Source of the DNA: Pseudomonas sp. ADAK13
GTDB taxonomy: Bacteria > Pseudomonadota > Gammaproteobacteria > Pseudomonadales > Pseudomonadaceae
Direction: 5' to 3'
Length of the DNA: 64,000 nt
Assembly (NCBI RefSeq): GCF_012935715.1
Contig: NZ_CP052860.1
Coordinates: forward strand, 1,798,001 to 1,862,000
How positions within the stretch are numbered: the stretch's first letter is position 1; the number at the start of each line of letters is the position of its first letter. The notes beneath the pieces were generated by a model. That model saw nothing but the letters and a program-made list of their open reading frames with translations, was not told where the DNA came from and ran no database searches. The translations under genes were made by a program, and so were the position numbers. Positions 49,108 to 59,200 of this stretch are shown here, piece by piece.

Positions 49108-49668
49108 TTAAGCAGCTGAGGTCAGTTCGATGACGCAGCAACGGCCGGTGACGCTGACGTCCAGCAGGCCGGTGTTACCGTCCACTTGCAGGCAGTCATG
49201 ACGGTTCAGCCGCTCACCGAGCACCTTCACCTCGTCGGCCACACTGAATACCAGCACGGTGTGCGCGGCACTGAAGAAGCGCTGCGTACCGTCCATCCAC
49301 TGCAACCGCGCCTGATAGCGCTGCGGTGAATAGATCAGGTTGAAATCGCGAATCGGGCCGCCGATCAATCGGCAGGACACCTGGCTGTCACCCTTGAACG
49401 GGAACGGCTGCAGCGGTAACAACCCGCGCTGTTCCTCGCCATCCACCGTCAGCACCATGCCCGAGCCTTGCAGCACGGTGATGATGCGCTGGTACCCGGC
49501 GAAGGTAGAGAACCCGCCCGACTCGGCGATATCGGCAATCGACAGGCGCCAGCCAAAACCGTCCAGGCCCTCGCCTGCATCACGGGTGATTTCTTCAGTG
49601 CTGCCGCCGCCGTTTTTCCACGGCATGCGGACGTAATCGGTGGCGCGCCAGACTTTCATCGAACTCAT
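49108..49668 (-). CDS. hutD: HutD family protein
   Basis: A 186-residue bicupin-fold protein of the HutD family, recognised by the start MKVWRATDYVRMPWKNGGGS and the GFGWRLSIADIAESGGFSTF segment. HutD limits hut expression or metabolite build-up in P. fluorescens, but its biochemical action is not settled. Its ATG overlaps the hutC stop by four bases (ATGA); an internal ATG at 49659 is an alternative start. It forms an operon with hutC. Confidence 0.92.
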   Translation of the reverse strand: MSSMKVWRATDYVRMPWKNGGGSTEEITRDAGEGLDGFGWRLSIADIAESGGFSTFAGYQRIITVLQGSGMVLTVDGEEQRGLLPLQPFPFKGDSQVSCRLIGGPIRDFNLIYSPQRYQARLQWMDGTQRFFSAAHTVLVFSVADEVKVLGERLNRHDCLQVDGNTGLLDVSVTGRCCVIELTSAA

Positions 49669-50414
49669 TTACTGAAACGTCCTTCCAGGCTATGACGGGA
49701 ACCGGGGTGGATCAAACGCGCGGCCGTTACCGGCTGGCGGCCAGACCAGGTCCGGCGGCGAATCAACAGGCACGGCTCGCTGGTTTCGATTTGCAGCAGC
49801 TTGCACTCATGGGCGTCGGCGAGGATCGCTTCCACCACGTGCTCGCCTTCGGTCAGCGGCGCCACCTGGTTGAGGTAGGCATAAGGCGTTTGCTGGGTAA
49901 AATCCTGCTGCAGGTATTCCGGCGCTACCAGGGCGTTGACGAAACGGTCTTCGATTTGCACCGGAATGTCGTTTTCGTAGTGCACGATCAGCGAGTGGAA
50001 CACCCGCCCTCCTTCGCGCATTTCCAGGGCGACGGCGCGCTCGGAACCGGCCGCTTCCTCACCGAGGGTGATGACTTTGCACGTATGGCGATGGCCGCGG
50101 GAGGCGATCTCATCGGCAATGTTGTGCACCTCAAACAGGGCCGACTGGCTCTTGGGCTCGGCGACAAACGTGCCCACGCCCTGCATTCGCACCAGCAGGC
50201 CTTCGGCCGTCAACTCGCGCAAGGCGCGGTTGATGGTCATGCGGCTGAAGCCCAACTGGTTGACCAACTCGCTTTCCGACGGCACGCGGTAGTGCGGCGG
50301 CCAGTTGCCGTTGAGAATCTGCTGGCTGATCATCTGTTTGACGCGGGCATACAAGGGCGCCGGACTTTCGTCCATGTGGGCAGCCAGTGGAGACTTGGCG
50401 GGCGGAGTCGGCAC
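49665..50414 (-). CDS. hutC: HutC, GntR-family repressor of the hut genes
   Basis: Transcriptional repressor released by urocanate. 249 residues from the GTG at 50414, which has AAGGA six bases upstream; the frame stays open to 50504 but that stretch contains the operator region. The N-terminal GntR winged helix-turn-helix is VPSESELVNQLGFSRMTINRALREL, and the C-terminal UTRA domain (about 95-240) binds the effector. It is divergent from hutF across a 108-base gap with a HutC-like palindrome, so autoregulation is likely. Confidence 0.95.
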   Translation of the reverse strand: MPTPPAKSPLAAHMDESPAPLYARVKQMISQQILNGNWPPHYRVPSESELVNQLGFSRMTINRALRELTAEGLLVRMQGVGTFVAEPKSQSALFEVHNIADEIASRGHRHTCKVITLGEEAAGSERAVALEMREGGRVFHSLIVHYENDIPVQIEDRFVNALVAPEYLQQDFTQQTPYAYLNQVAPLTEGEHVVEAILADAHECKLLQIETSEPCLLIRRRTWSGRQPVTAARLIHPGSRHSLEGRFSK

Positions 50415-50477
50415 AGGAAATCCTTGTAAGTGAAAAAGAAGCATAGCTTGCCGGAGTTTACCGAGCAGGCAAACGTC

Positions 50478-50493
50478 TGTATATGTATATACA
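50478..50493. promoter_or_regulatory. HutC-like operator between hutC and hutF
   Basis: TGTATATGTATATACA contains the perfect ten-base palindrome TGTATATACA (50484-50493). It lies 30 bases before the hutF start and 64 bases before the hutC start, suitable for repressing both. Confidence 0.65.
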
Positions 50494-50522
50494 AATAAAC
50501 ACACGACCGGGGTGCCTTAATC

Positions 50523-51887
50523 ATGTCCGCTTTCTTTGCCGAACGCGCGCTGCTGCCTAATGGATGGGCCAATGATGTACGTCTTGAAGTCAGCGCCGAC
50601 GGCCTGCTGACCCAGGTTGAGCCCAACGCCAGTGCAGACGGTGCCGAACGGCTGAGAGGCCCGGTCTTGGCGGGCATGCCGAACCTGCATTCCCATGCGT
50701 TCCAGCGGGCCATGGCCGGGCTGGCGGAAGTGGCCGGCAACCCGAATGACAGCTTCTGGACCTGGCGCGACTTGATGTATCGCATGGTGGGCAAGATCAG
50801 CCCCGACCAACTGCAGGTCATTGCGCGCCAGCTGTACATCGAGATGCTCAAGGCCGGCTACACCTCGGTGGCCGAATTTCACTACGTGCACCACGACGTC
50901 AGCGGCCAGCCCTATGCCGACCCTGCGGAGCTGTCGCGGCAAATCAGCCAGGCGGCCGCCAGCAGCGGTATCGGCCTGACGTTGTTGCCGGTGCTGTACA
51001 GCCATTCCGGTTTCGGCGGCCAGGCACCCAATGAAGGCCAGCGGCGCTTTATCAACAGCACCGAGCACTACCTGAACCTGCAGGCACGCCTGCAACCGAT
51101 TCTGGCCGCGCAACCGGCGCAGCAACTGGGTCTGTGCTTCCACTCGCTGCGCGCCGTCACGCCACAACAGATCAGCGAAGTGCTGGCCGCCAGCGACAAG
51201 GCGTGCCCGGTACACATCCACATCGCCGAGCAGCAAAAGGAAGTCGACGACTGCCTGGCCTGGAGCGGCAAGCGTCCGCTGCAATGGCTGTATGACAATG
51301 TTGAAGTGGATCAGCGCTGGTGCCTGGTTCACGCCACCCATGCCAATCCGGAAGAAGTGACGTTGATGGCCAAGAGCCGGGCGATTGCCGGGCTGTGCCT
51401 GACCACCGAAGCCAACCTGGGCGACGGGATTTTCCCGGCGGTGGATTTCCTGGCCCAGGGCGGGCGCATGGGGATTGGTTCCGACAGCCACGTATCACTG
51501 AGCGTGGTGGAAGAACTGCGCTGGCTGGAATATGGGCAGCGCCTGCGGGACCAGCGGCGCAACCGGCTGTATCGCAGCGATCAGCCGATGGTCGGCCGTA
51601 CGCTGTTCGATGCCGCGCTGGACGGCGGGGCCGAAGCGCTGGGGCAGCCGATTGGGCGCCTGGAAGTCGGCAAACGGGCTGATTGGCTGGTACTGGACGG
51701 CAACGATCCGTACCTGGCGACTGCGAACGAAGACGGGATTCTCAATCGCTGGCTGTTTGCCGGTGGTGATCGCCAGGTGCGGGACGTGCTGGTCAACGGG
51801 AAGTGGGTGATTCGCGACGGGCATCACGCGGCTGAAGAAGACAGCAGCCGGGCGTTTACTCAGGTCTTGCGGGATTTGTTGGGCTAA
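50523..51887 (+). CDS. hutF: Formimidoylglutamate deiminase
   Basis: Amidohydrolase that deiminates N-formimino-L-glutamate to N-formyl-L-glutamate, the step that defines the five-enzyme histidine pathway completed by HutG. 454 residues. Metal-binding and catalytic segments are AGMPNLHSHAFQRAMAG, CLVHATHANPEE and GIGSDSHVSLSVVEELRWLE. It is the only plus-strand gene of the hut locus. Confidence 0.96.
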   Translation: MSAFFAERALLPNGWANDVRLEVSADGLLTQVEPNASADGAERLRGPVLAGMPNLHSHAFQRAMAGLAEVAGNPNDSFWTWRDLMYRMVGKISPDQLQVIARQLYIEMLKAGYTSVAEFHYVHHDVSGQPYADPAELSRQISQAAASSGIGLTLLPVLYSHSGFGGQAPNEGQRRFINSTEHYLNLQARLQPILAAQPAQQLGLCFHSLRAVTPQQISEVLAASDKACPVHIHIAEQQKEVDDCLAWSGKRPLQWLYDNVEVDQRWCLVHATHANPEEVTLMAKSRAIAGLCLTTEANLGDGIFPAVDFLAQGGRMGIGSDSHVSLSVVEELRWLEYGQRLRDQRRNRLYRSDQPMVGRTLFDAALDGGAEALGQPIGRLEVGKRADWLVLDGNDPYLATANEDGILNRWLFAGGDRQVRDVLVNGKWVIRDGHHAAEEDSSRAFTQVLRDLLG

Positions 51888-51904
51888 CAGACGACACATA
51901 ACAA

Positions 51905-51982
51905 AATGTGGGAGCTGGTTTGCCTGCAATAGCCGTTGTGAATCCAACACCGCTATCGCAGGCAAGCCAGCTCCCACATTAG
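51905..51982. repeat. Intergenic REP-like doublet
   Basis: Inverted copies atgtgggagctggtttgcctgcaatagc and gctatcgcaggcaagccagctcccacat lie between the converging hutF and blc genes. Confidence 0.88.
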
Positions 51983-52000
51983 AATGGTAGCGCTCTTCAG

Positions 52001-52570
52001 TTACTGCGAAGTCTTTGCCATCTGCTTGTCCGACGTCCGCCAGATCAACCGGGTAGTGTCATACCCCTGTTGCCGCGCCCTGCTCAGCAGGTCTTCGCGA
52101 GTGTCGGCGCTGACGGTCGGCGTGCGGGACAACAACCACATGTAGCGCCGGCTCGGGCTGCCGACAATGGCGGTCTTGTAGTCATCGCTGACGTACAGCA
52201 CCCAGTAATCGCCCTTGGCCACGCCCGGCAACAGCGAGGTGAACCAGTTATTGAATTCGACCCACAGTTTGTCAGTCTTGCCGGCGACCTGCGGCGTTGC
52301 TGTGCCCTTGGCTTCCTGCCACTTCCATTCAGGCGTCAGGCAGCGGTTGAACACCGACATGTTGCCATCGGGCAACAACGTGTAGCGGGCTTCGGACTGC
52401 GCACAATTGCGCTGGAAGTACATCGGCAGACGGGCCAACTCATACCAGGTGCCCTGGTAACGCTTGAGGTTCACGCTGCCAACCGTCTTGGGTTGCAGAT
52501 CATCGCCAGAATGGCTGGCGCAGCCCGCCAAAAACAGGCTGGCACAGAGGTATAAAACAAAACGCATCAT
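52001..52570 (-). CDS. blc: Outer-membrane lipocalin lipoprotein (Blc-like)
   Basis: A 189-residue bacterial lipocalin. The N-terminus is a lipoprotein signal with lipobox LAGC (Cys at about residue 17); the mature protein starts with the lipocalin GxW motif (KRYQGTWYELARLPMYFQ) and continues with the eight-stranded barrel and WLLSRTP segment. Such proteins bind fatty acids or lysophospholipids and are often induced in stationary phase. The ATG may be at 52570 or one codon later. Confidence 0.9.
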   Translation of the reverse strand: MMRFVLYLCASLFLAGCASHSGDDLQPKTVGSVNLKRYQGTWYELARLPMYFQRNCAQSEARYTLLPDGNMSVFNRCLTPEWKWQEAKGTATPQVAGKTDKLWVEFNNWFTSLLPGVAKGDYWVLYVSDDYKTAIVGSPSRRYMWLLSRTPTVSADTREDLLSRARQQGYDTTRLIWRTSDKQMAKTSQ

Positions 52571-52602
52571 GTTGTTTTTCTCCCGCAGGCTTTCGCCCCG
52601 GT

Positions 52603-52857
52603 TTACTTCAGGCCTTGCCCGGAAAAAATCAGTACTTTGTCACCGGCGTATTGCACGCTGATAAAGCTGTTTTTATCGCCCCACGTGCAACTGGACATAC
52701 CCAGCGCGCCAGAACAATCAGTCGGCTTACCCAGCAACGACTCAACCTCGGCCTTGGCCATGCCGGCCGACAGTTTTGCGTAATTTTCTTGAGTGACCTT
52801 GCTGCAAGCGGCCAGAAGCACGCAAAACGACAACAGGGCGAGACGGCGTAACGACAT
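52603..52857 (-). CDS. Small lipoprotein (DUF3862-like)
   Basis: An 84-residue predicted lipoprotein: signal SLRRLALLSFCVLLAAC with the lipid-accepting Cys, then a small domain beginning NYAKLSAGMAKAEVESLLGK, the repeat-like motif of the SmpA/OmlA and DUF3862 folds, with two further cysteines (SGALGMSSCTWGD). The start ATG at 52857 is chosen because longer reading has no signal peptide. It lies 32 bases upstream of blc and is probably co-transcribed. No specific function is known. Confidence 0.8.
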   Translation of the reverse strand: MSLRRLALLSFCVLLAACSKVTQENYAKLSAGMAKAEVESLLGKPTDCSGALGMSSCTWGDKNSFISVQYAGDKVLIFSGQGLK

Positions 52858-53066
52858 GGAAAAACTCCTGGAGAGACGAAGCAGCTTGGGGGTCTGCCAG
52901 AAGCTTAGAAGGGAAAAGAGGTGTCTGGTTCCCGATGGGGGGTGGTATTTCTTTTTTCTGCCAGGGTGGTGTTTTTCCAAAGATTCATAGGGTTTCTGGA
53001 TGGGCGTGCCTTTCGTCGCACCCGTTGAATAATCGACTATCCCCTCAATACATAGGACCGAATAAA

Positions 53067-53080
53067 GACTAAAATCAGTC
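53067..53080. promoter_or_regulatory. Short inverted repeat upstream of the toxin-antitoxin pair
   Basis: GACT and AGTC flank six A/T-rich bases, 25 bases before the antitoxin start. Phd/YefM antitoxins usually repress their own promoter, so this could be the operator, but the arms are short. Confidence 0.3.
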
Positions 53081-53104
53081 CTTCCTTTGAGACAGGACCA
53101 CCCA

Positions 53105-53377
53105 ATGAAACTCTCATCCCAGATCAAACCTATCAGCTACTTGAAAAGCCACACCGCCGAGATTGTGAAAAACCTCACTGAAAGCCGCGAACCGTTGGTC
53201 ATCACTCAAAATGGTGAGGCCAAGCTGGTTGTGATGGATGTGAAGAGTTTTGAAGAGCAAGAAGAGACCATGGCTCTGTTAAAGCTACTCGCTTTGGGAA
53301 ACCGCCAGATTGAATTGGGTCAGTTTCAAGAAATGGAGGACGTGTTCGCAGAGCTGGACAGGGACGAAGCACAATGA
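53105..53377 (+). CDS. Phd/YefM-family antitoxin
   Basis: A 90-residue antitoxin of a type II toxin-antitoxin pair. The N-terminal Phd/YefM DNA-binding domain is visible (KPISYLKSHTAEIVKNLTES, PLVITQNGEAKLVVMDVKSF), followed by an acidic C-terminal toxin-binding helix (EMEDVFAELDRDEA). The four-base overlap with the toxin gene (ATGA) couples translation. Both genes look AT-richer than the surrounding DNA and use rarer codons, which suggests acquisition by transfer. Confidence 0.9.
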   Translation: MKLSSQIKPISYLKSHTAEIVKNLTESREPLVITQNGEAKLVVMDVKSFEEQEETMALLKLLALGNRQIELGQFQEMEDVFAELDRDEAQ

Positions 53378-53697
53378 ATTTCAGGGTTGAGATTCTTCAT
53401 TCTGCTAAATCTGATCTCAAAGAAATCAAGTCCTATCTGACCCGCCAATTTTCCGCAGCATCCTGGCAACAAACCTATGATTCATTGAAGCAAGCTTTGC
53501 GCCGCATCGAAACCCAGCCTTACGCGGGCTCAATGCCAGAAGAGATTGAGAGGCTCAACCTCAGTCAGTACCGGCAGGTCGTGTGTGAAATGAATCGGAT
53601 TATTTATGAAGTCAGAGATAAAACCATCTACGTCCATATCATCGCGGACACACGGAAAAACCTGCAGTCGCTGCTGCTGAAACGCCTTATTCAATAA
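53374..53697 (+). CDS. ParE/RelE-superfamily toxin
   Basis: A 107-residue toxin starting inside the antitoxin stop. Family features are the beginning RVEILHSAKSDLKEIKSYL, the core IETQPYAGSMPEEI and the C-terminal strand IIYEVRDKTIYVHIIADTRKN. Sequence alone cannot separate gyrase poisoning (ParE) from ribosome-dependent mRNA cleavage (RelE); the layout is closer to ParE. Transcription ends in a terminator shared with fbp. Confidence 0.9.
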   Translation: MNFRVEILHSAKSDLKEIKSYLTRQFSAASWQQTYDSLKQALRRIETQPYAGSMPEEIERLNLSQYRQVVCEMNRIIYEVRDKTIYVHIIADTRKNLQSLLLKRLIQ

Positions 53698-53738
53698 ACA
53701 AAAAAGCCCCGAAAACACTGAAATGCTTCGGGGCTTTT
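53698..53738. terminator. Bidirectional terminator between parE-like gene and fbp
   Basis: A-tract, stem AAGCCCCGAA/TTCGGGGCTT and T-tract in both directions. Confidence 0.9.
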
Positions 53739-53752
53739 GCTTACCGCAAGAC

Positions 53753-54763
53753 TTACGCCTTGTGGTAACCAGTCACACGCTCAACTTCTTCCTTCGAACC
53801 CAGAAACACCGCCACACGCTGGTGCAGGCCTTCGGGCTGGATGTCGAGGATGCGCTGGTGGCCGTCGGTGGACGCACCGCCCGCCTGCTCAACCAGGAAC
53901 GACATCGGGTTGGCTTCGTACATCAGGCGCAGTTTGCCCGGCTTGGACGGCTCGCGGCTGTCACGTGGGTACATGAACAGGCCACCACGGGTCAGGATGC
54001 GGTGCACGTCGGCAACCATCGCAGCCACCCAGCGCATGTTGAAGTTCTTCTTCAACGGGCCTTCTTCGCCTTCCATCAACTCGTTCACGTAGCGCTGTAC
54101 CGGCGCTTCCCAGTGACGCTGGTTGGACATGTTGATGGCGAATTCCTGGGTGCTCGCCGGGATGGAGATGTCTTCGTGGGTCAGCACGAAGCTGCCCATT
54201 TCACGGTCCAGGGTGAAGCCCTTGACGCCGTCGCCCAGGGTCAGCACCAGCATGGTTTGCGGGCCGTAGATCGCATAACCGGCAGCGACCTGCTCGGTGC
54301 CTGGCTGCAGGAAGGCCTTTTCGTTCAGGGCTTCGTTCTGGCTCAGGTATTCGCTCGGGCAACGCAGTACCGAGAAGATGGTGCCGACCGGTGCGTTGAT
54401 GTCGATGTTCGACGAACCGTCCAGCGGGTCGAATACCAACAGGTACGCGCCTTTCGGGTACTTGCCCGGGATCTGGTAGGCATTGTCCATTTCTTCGGAC
54501 GCCATGCCGGCCAGGTGGCCGCCCCATTCGTTGGCTTCGAGCAGGATTTCGTTGGAAATCACGTCGAGCTTCTTCTGCACTTCGCCTTGTACGTTTTCAG
54601 TGCCCATGCTGCCCAGGACGCCGCCCAGCGCGCCTTTGGAGACGGCGTGGCTGATTTCCTTGCAAGCACGCGCCACCACTTCGATAAGGAAGCGCAGATC
54701 GGCAGGCGTGTTGTTGCTGCGGGTCTGCTCGATCAAATAGCGACTCAGGGTAACGCGGGACAT
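53753..54763 (-). CDS. fbp: Fructose-1,6-bisphosphatase class 1
   Basis: Gluconeogenic phosphatase producing fructose 6-phosphate; cytosolic and magnesium-dependent. 336 residues, the usual length. The metal and substrate motif [20 protein letters not shown] and the C-terminal [20 protein letters not shown] with the final active-site helix are visible. It stands alone on the minus strand, which is consistent with pseudomonads relying on gluconeogenesis. Confidence 0.97.
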   Translation of the reverse strand: MSRVTLSRYLIEQTRSNNTPADLRFLIEVVARACKEISHAVSKGALGGVLGSMGTENVQGEVQKKLDVISNEILLEANEWGGHLAGMASEEMDNAYQIPGKYPKGAYLLVFDPLDGSSNIDINAPVGTIFSVLRCPSEYLSQNEALNEKAFLQPGTEQVAAGYAIYGPQTMLVLTLGDGVKGFTLDREMGSFVLTHEDISIPASTQEFAINMSNQRHWEAPVQRYVNELMEGEEGPLKKNFNMRWVAAMVADVHRILTRGGLFMYPRDSREPSKPGKLRLMYEANPMSFLVEQAGGASTDGHQRILDIQPEGLHQRVAVFLGSKEEVERVTGYHKA

Positions 54764-54870
54764 GGAAGGCTCCGGAAATGGGGGGCTAAAAACCCGCGCA
54801 GTTTAACGCGAGTCGGGGCGTATTTCCTCATATGAGAGGATTTAAACCCAATAGAGTTCATGGACTTTAT

Positions 54871-56229
54871 TTAACGTGCCACCGGCGGCTTGCGCAGCAA
54901 ACTGTAGGCCATGGCGCCCAACGCCGCCACACCGAGCAGCAGCACGGCCCAAAGACCGAGCTTTTTCCAGTTCGGCCCGGCATCAATAGGCGCCGCAACC
55001 GCGGGCGATGTCACCACCACCGCCCCCGCCGCCTTGGCCTGCCCAAGCCCTGCGAGGCGTTCGACGCTGTAATCCGGGATCAACGTCGACAGCGGCAAGT
55101 TCGCCCCCTTCACCGACGGGTTGCCCAAGGCCAGGATGAACGGCGGCTCGCCCCGTGCCAGGAACACCAACTGCGTGGCGCGCACTGCAAAGCTCAAGGT
55201 CGGCGCCTCCACTCCCAGGCCACCGCCACGTTCGTCCACGTCGAGCTTGAGTTGCGCAACGGCGTGGCCCGGCAGCTGCAATTCGTTCTGTAAAACGTCC
55301 TGGCCATTTTGCGTCAGCCGGTAGAGCAAACCGCTGCTCAAGGGCTGCCAGGCCTGACTGCTTTCCCGACGCCCCGACAAGGTGACTGGCGCGAGGCTGT
55401 TGGGTTGGCTCAAGTCGATGCGCAAACGTTCGACGTTCAGCGCATTGGGCAACTGCCAGCTGTATTCGCCCGCCTTGAGACGGGTACCCGACAGTGGCTG
55501 CGACCACACCAGCGGCAACGGCAAGCTATGGGCACTGACGCTCTCCAACTGCGCCGACGTCAGCGCCGGTGCGGCCTGGCCTTTCCACAGCAGGCGCAGA
55601 TAACGCGCCGATTGCCCTGGCAAACTCACTTCATGCTGCTCGACGCGCTCATCGGCAAACGACAGCCGCGCCACCTGCCCTTCGCCCCACGAGCGCCAGT
55701 GCTGCAAGTCGTCGCTGGCTTCGATGCTGAAGCGCTGGAAGCCGTCGCGCTCGCTGGTCCAGTCGAGGATCAGCTGCTGCAACGGCGCCTTGATCCCGCT
55801 GGCATCGAGCAACCAGCCGCGCAGCACTTCTTCGCCCGCTTCCAGCTGGCTCGGCGGCTGCACCTGCACCAACGTGCCGGTGGAAGTGGATTGCACGCGC
55901 ACACTGGGCACGGCTTCAGCGGAGTCGGCCGCGGCGTACAGCGGGAACCACTTCACGTTGGACAGGCTGCGGCTTTCGGTGCTTTGCGCCGACTGCCGCG
56001 CCAGCGCGTAGGCCTGGGGCTCGCCGGCGGCGTTGAACACCCGTACATCACTCAGGTCGGCCTGGCGGGCACTCAATTGCACCGCCAGCGGCAGTTCCAG
56101 GCGGTACCACGGGCCTTCGCCGCTGACTGTCAGCGGCACCCGCGTGGTGAAATCGGCCGGGGTTTCCTGGGCCAAGGCCGAACACGTTGTGCACAACCCC
56201 AACAGCGCCACACTCAGCTTGCCCATCAA
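54871..56229 (-). CDS. DUF3999 exported membrane protein
   Basis: A 452-residue protein with a signal peptide (GKLSVALLGLCTTCSALA), a large beta-rich periplasmic region (about 20-420) and one C-terminal transmembrane helix (LGLWAVLLLGVAALGAMAYS) ending in a short basic tail (LLRKPPVAR). This is the DUF3999 architecture. The periplasmic region contains a segment of discoidin-like character (residues of about 150-205, SERDGFQRFSIEASDDLQHW), suggesting carbohydrate or surface binding. It overlaps the DUF2339 gene by four bases and the two always seem to pair in pseudomonads; function unknown. Confidence 0.82.
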   Translation of the reverse strand: MMGKLSVALLGLCTTCSALAQETPADFTTRVPLTVSGEGPWYRLELPLAVQLSARQADLSDVRVFNAAGEPQAYALARQSAQSTESRSLSNVKWFPLYAAADSAEAVPSVRVQSTSTGTLVQVQPPSQLEAGEEVLRGWLLDASGIKAPLQQLILDWTSERDGFQRFSIEASDDLQHWRSWGEGQVARLSFADERVEQHEVSLPGQSARYLRLLWKGQAAPALTSAQLESVSAHSLPLPLVWSQPLSGTRLKAGEYSWQLPNALNVERLRIDLSQPNSLAPVTLSGRRESSQAWQPLSSGLLYRLTQNGQDVLQNELQLPGHAVAQLKLDVDERGGGLGVEAPTLSFAVRATQLVFLARGEPPFILALGNPSVKGANLPLSTLIPDYSVERLAGLGQAKAAGAVVVTSPAVAAPIDAGPNWKKLGLWAVLLLGVAALGAMAYSLLRKPPVAR

Positions 56230-59200
56230 GAGACCACTCCTTCAGATTCAACCACCGGTTCGGCACGCTTGGGTGGCAGCGGGGCGAAATAGCCCACCAC
56301 CAGCAACAGCCCGCCCACACCGATAAACGATACGATCCGCGCCAGCCCGCCACGGTTGCTCAGTTCGACGAAGAACAATTTGGCGACCACCACCGCAATC
56401 AACACCGCACCGATCAGCCACACCTCACGCCGATGCCGCAGATGCCCACCGATCATCAGGCTCAGGGCAATCAGGGTCCAGACAATCGACAGCCCGGCCT
56501 GTACCAGCATCGATTCCAGCAACGCATCCAGATGGAACGGCACCCCGCCCCAATGGTGAGCCGTGCGCATCACCAGGGCGGTGAAGAAGGCGAACAACGA
56601 CACTCCGGCGACTGCTTGGGCGATCAGCTCGGCGCGTGGCCCGCGCTGGGGTGCGGCGCTGCGGGACCACAGGTACACACCCAGCAGCGCGAACAGCAAT
56701 CCAATATCCAGCGGGTTAAGCAGCGGCACATACGGCAGCGGCTCGGCGGTGCCGTCGCTGAAGATGTTCGCCAGCCAGAACCAGCCCAGCATCAACACCG
56801 CCAGAGGCAACGCGGCATATAACCGGTACTCGCGCGGGTACGCCGACACCGGCCACGGCCAACTGCGCGGCACAGCGGCCAGTACCAGGTACAGGCTCGG
56901 CAGAATCGCCCACCCCAGCCAGCGCCAGGCGTTGTATTCCTCGGACAGCAGCAACAGGCCGTAGCGCAGCTCCAGCGCCAGCACGCCAATCAGCAGCCAG
57001 CAGCCGAGCACGTGCGCAGCGCTGAGGGCTTTCTCCGGGATGACCAAGGCCAGGCGCCGCAGTGACAAGAAGTGCACCGTAAACACCGCCACCCACGCCA
57101 GCCACGCGAAATTCGCCGCCGGGTGATAACGCGAGCCCCACGAGCCCAGCAACACCACGCCCGCCGCCGGCATCAACAGCGTGCACAACAAGCCCAGCGA
57201 CGGCCATTGCAGGCGCCGGGCCAACACCGCCCAGATCGCCACACTCACGGCCGCCACCGCCAGCAGCCAGGTGCCTTGCAGCATCGGTGGCGCAAAACGC
57301 AGCACTTCGCTGACCAAAGCCAACGTCCACCAGGCCGCGCCCCACACCAGCAGCACGTCGGACAGCCGCTGCAAACTCAACGCCTCGAACACCGGCGCAT
57401 GAGGCCGGCGCTGCAAACGCCAGGCACCGATCAGCGCCGCCAGCCCGAGCACCATCGGCGTCCAGAAACCGCTATGGCCCAAAGGACGCAAGCCTTCGCG
57501 GGTCAGTGGCCCGAGCAAGTCCGGCACCGCGATCAGGAACGAAGCGCCACCGATGATTTGCAGCAACAACCCGAAGACAAAACTGACCCGCTGCTGCAGG
57601 TAGAGACTCAGCCAGATAATCAACAAACCACTGGCCGCCCACACGCCACTGGCGGTCTCCCACGGCAGCACGAACAGCACCGCGAGGTTGATCAGCACCA
57701 ACCCGGCCAACAGCACCACCGACAGGCCGCGCAACAACCGCACATCGCTGCGCACCATGCTGTCCCGCGCCGCCAGCAGCATGCCGCCGATCAAGGCCAG
57801 GCCAATCAGCGATGCGGTGAGCAGCCCGCTCCAGCCGGCACTGAACACGGCGCCGGAATCAGCGCCCGCCTGAAGGCGCACCAGGAACAGCGCGCCACCG
57901 AGCAATTGCACGGCAAACGCAGTAAAGAGGAACGTGCGCGAGCCGATGCGCAGGCCGACCAGCAAGGTCGCAAGGCCGGCAATTGCCCAACTGATGGCCG
58001 TGCCTTGGGTCAACAGCAGCAACGGCGCCAGCAGGTACAGGAAGCCCAGGCCGACACTGGCCAATACCGGCAAACCACGACGCTCCCACTGCGCCGACTG
58101 CTCAGCCGGTGCCTTGCGCAGTTGGTGGAAACTGAACAGCAAGGCCGCGCCCAGCAACAGAGCGCCCAGCGGTGCGCCATCCAATAGACGGGTGTCACCA
58201 ACCCGCAACTCGCTGAGGAACGCGAGCGCCGAGCCGACTTGCAACAGCAAGCCAAACGCCCGCGCCAAAGGCCGCTGCTGGCGCAAGCCGAGCCAGAAAA
58301 TCCCGGCGCCTTCCACGGCCCAGGCCGCCGCCGTCCAGCGCGCGTCGAGGCCCAAGGGAATTGCCAGGCTGGCAAAGATCACACCCAATGCCAGGCTGGT
58401 TTCCGCCAGCAGCAAGGCGCGCCCGCCACTCAGCAAACGGGCCAGGCTCATGTAGATAATGCCCAGGGCCAGCGCACTGAACGCAGCGGCAAACTCCAGG
58501 TGCTGCACCAGCGCAAACTGCAAACCGAAGCCCACCAGCGGCGGACCGAACAGCAGGCTGCCGTCGACGTAATCGCCCTTGGCCGCTGACCAGCGCAACA
58601 GTGCGCCACGGCTGTCATCGTCCGGCGCGTCGCTCATCTCCAACAGCTTGCGCCGGGCGAACAACAGGCCAATGCCGAGGTACATCAGGAAAAACAGAAT
58701 CAGGAAAGGCTCGGTGCTCCACAGCAGTTCCGGCGTGTAGGAACGCAGGCCCCAGGCGAAGCCGATACCGAAAGTGCCGACAAAACCGATCAGGTTGAGC
58801 AGACGCCAGGCCTTGAACCAGGCGATGGCGAGGATGCCCGCGTTCAGCAGCGCGAAATAGCTGAACAGCGCCACATGGTTACCGGCGCCGGTGGACGTGA
58901 GGATCGGTGCCGCAAAACCGCCGAGGGCAGCGGCGCAAGCCAGGCCGAGGGCGTCCTGGGTAATTGCCAGAATCGCCGAAAACACCGTGACCGCCACCAG
59001 CAACCCCAGTGCGGCGCCGGGATCGAGCAGCGGGTGCAGGCGCATGGCAGCGAACACTGTCAGGTAGAGCACGGCGATGCCGGTGCCTTGCAGCATCAAC
59101 CCGTAATTGCTGTTACGCAGCCGCAGCCACCAACCCAGGCCCAGCAAGGCCAACGCACAACCGGCAACGCCCGCATAACGCAGCTCGATCGGCACCACTA

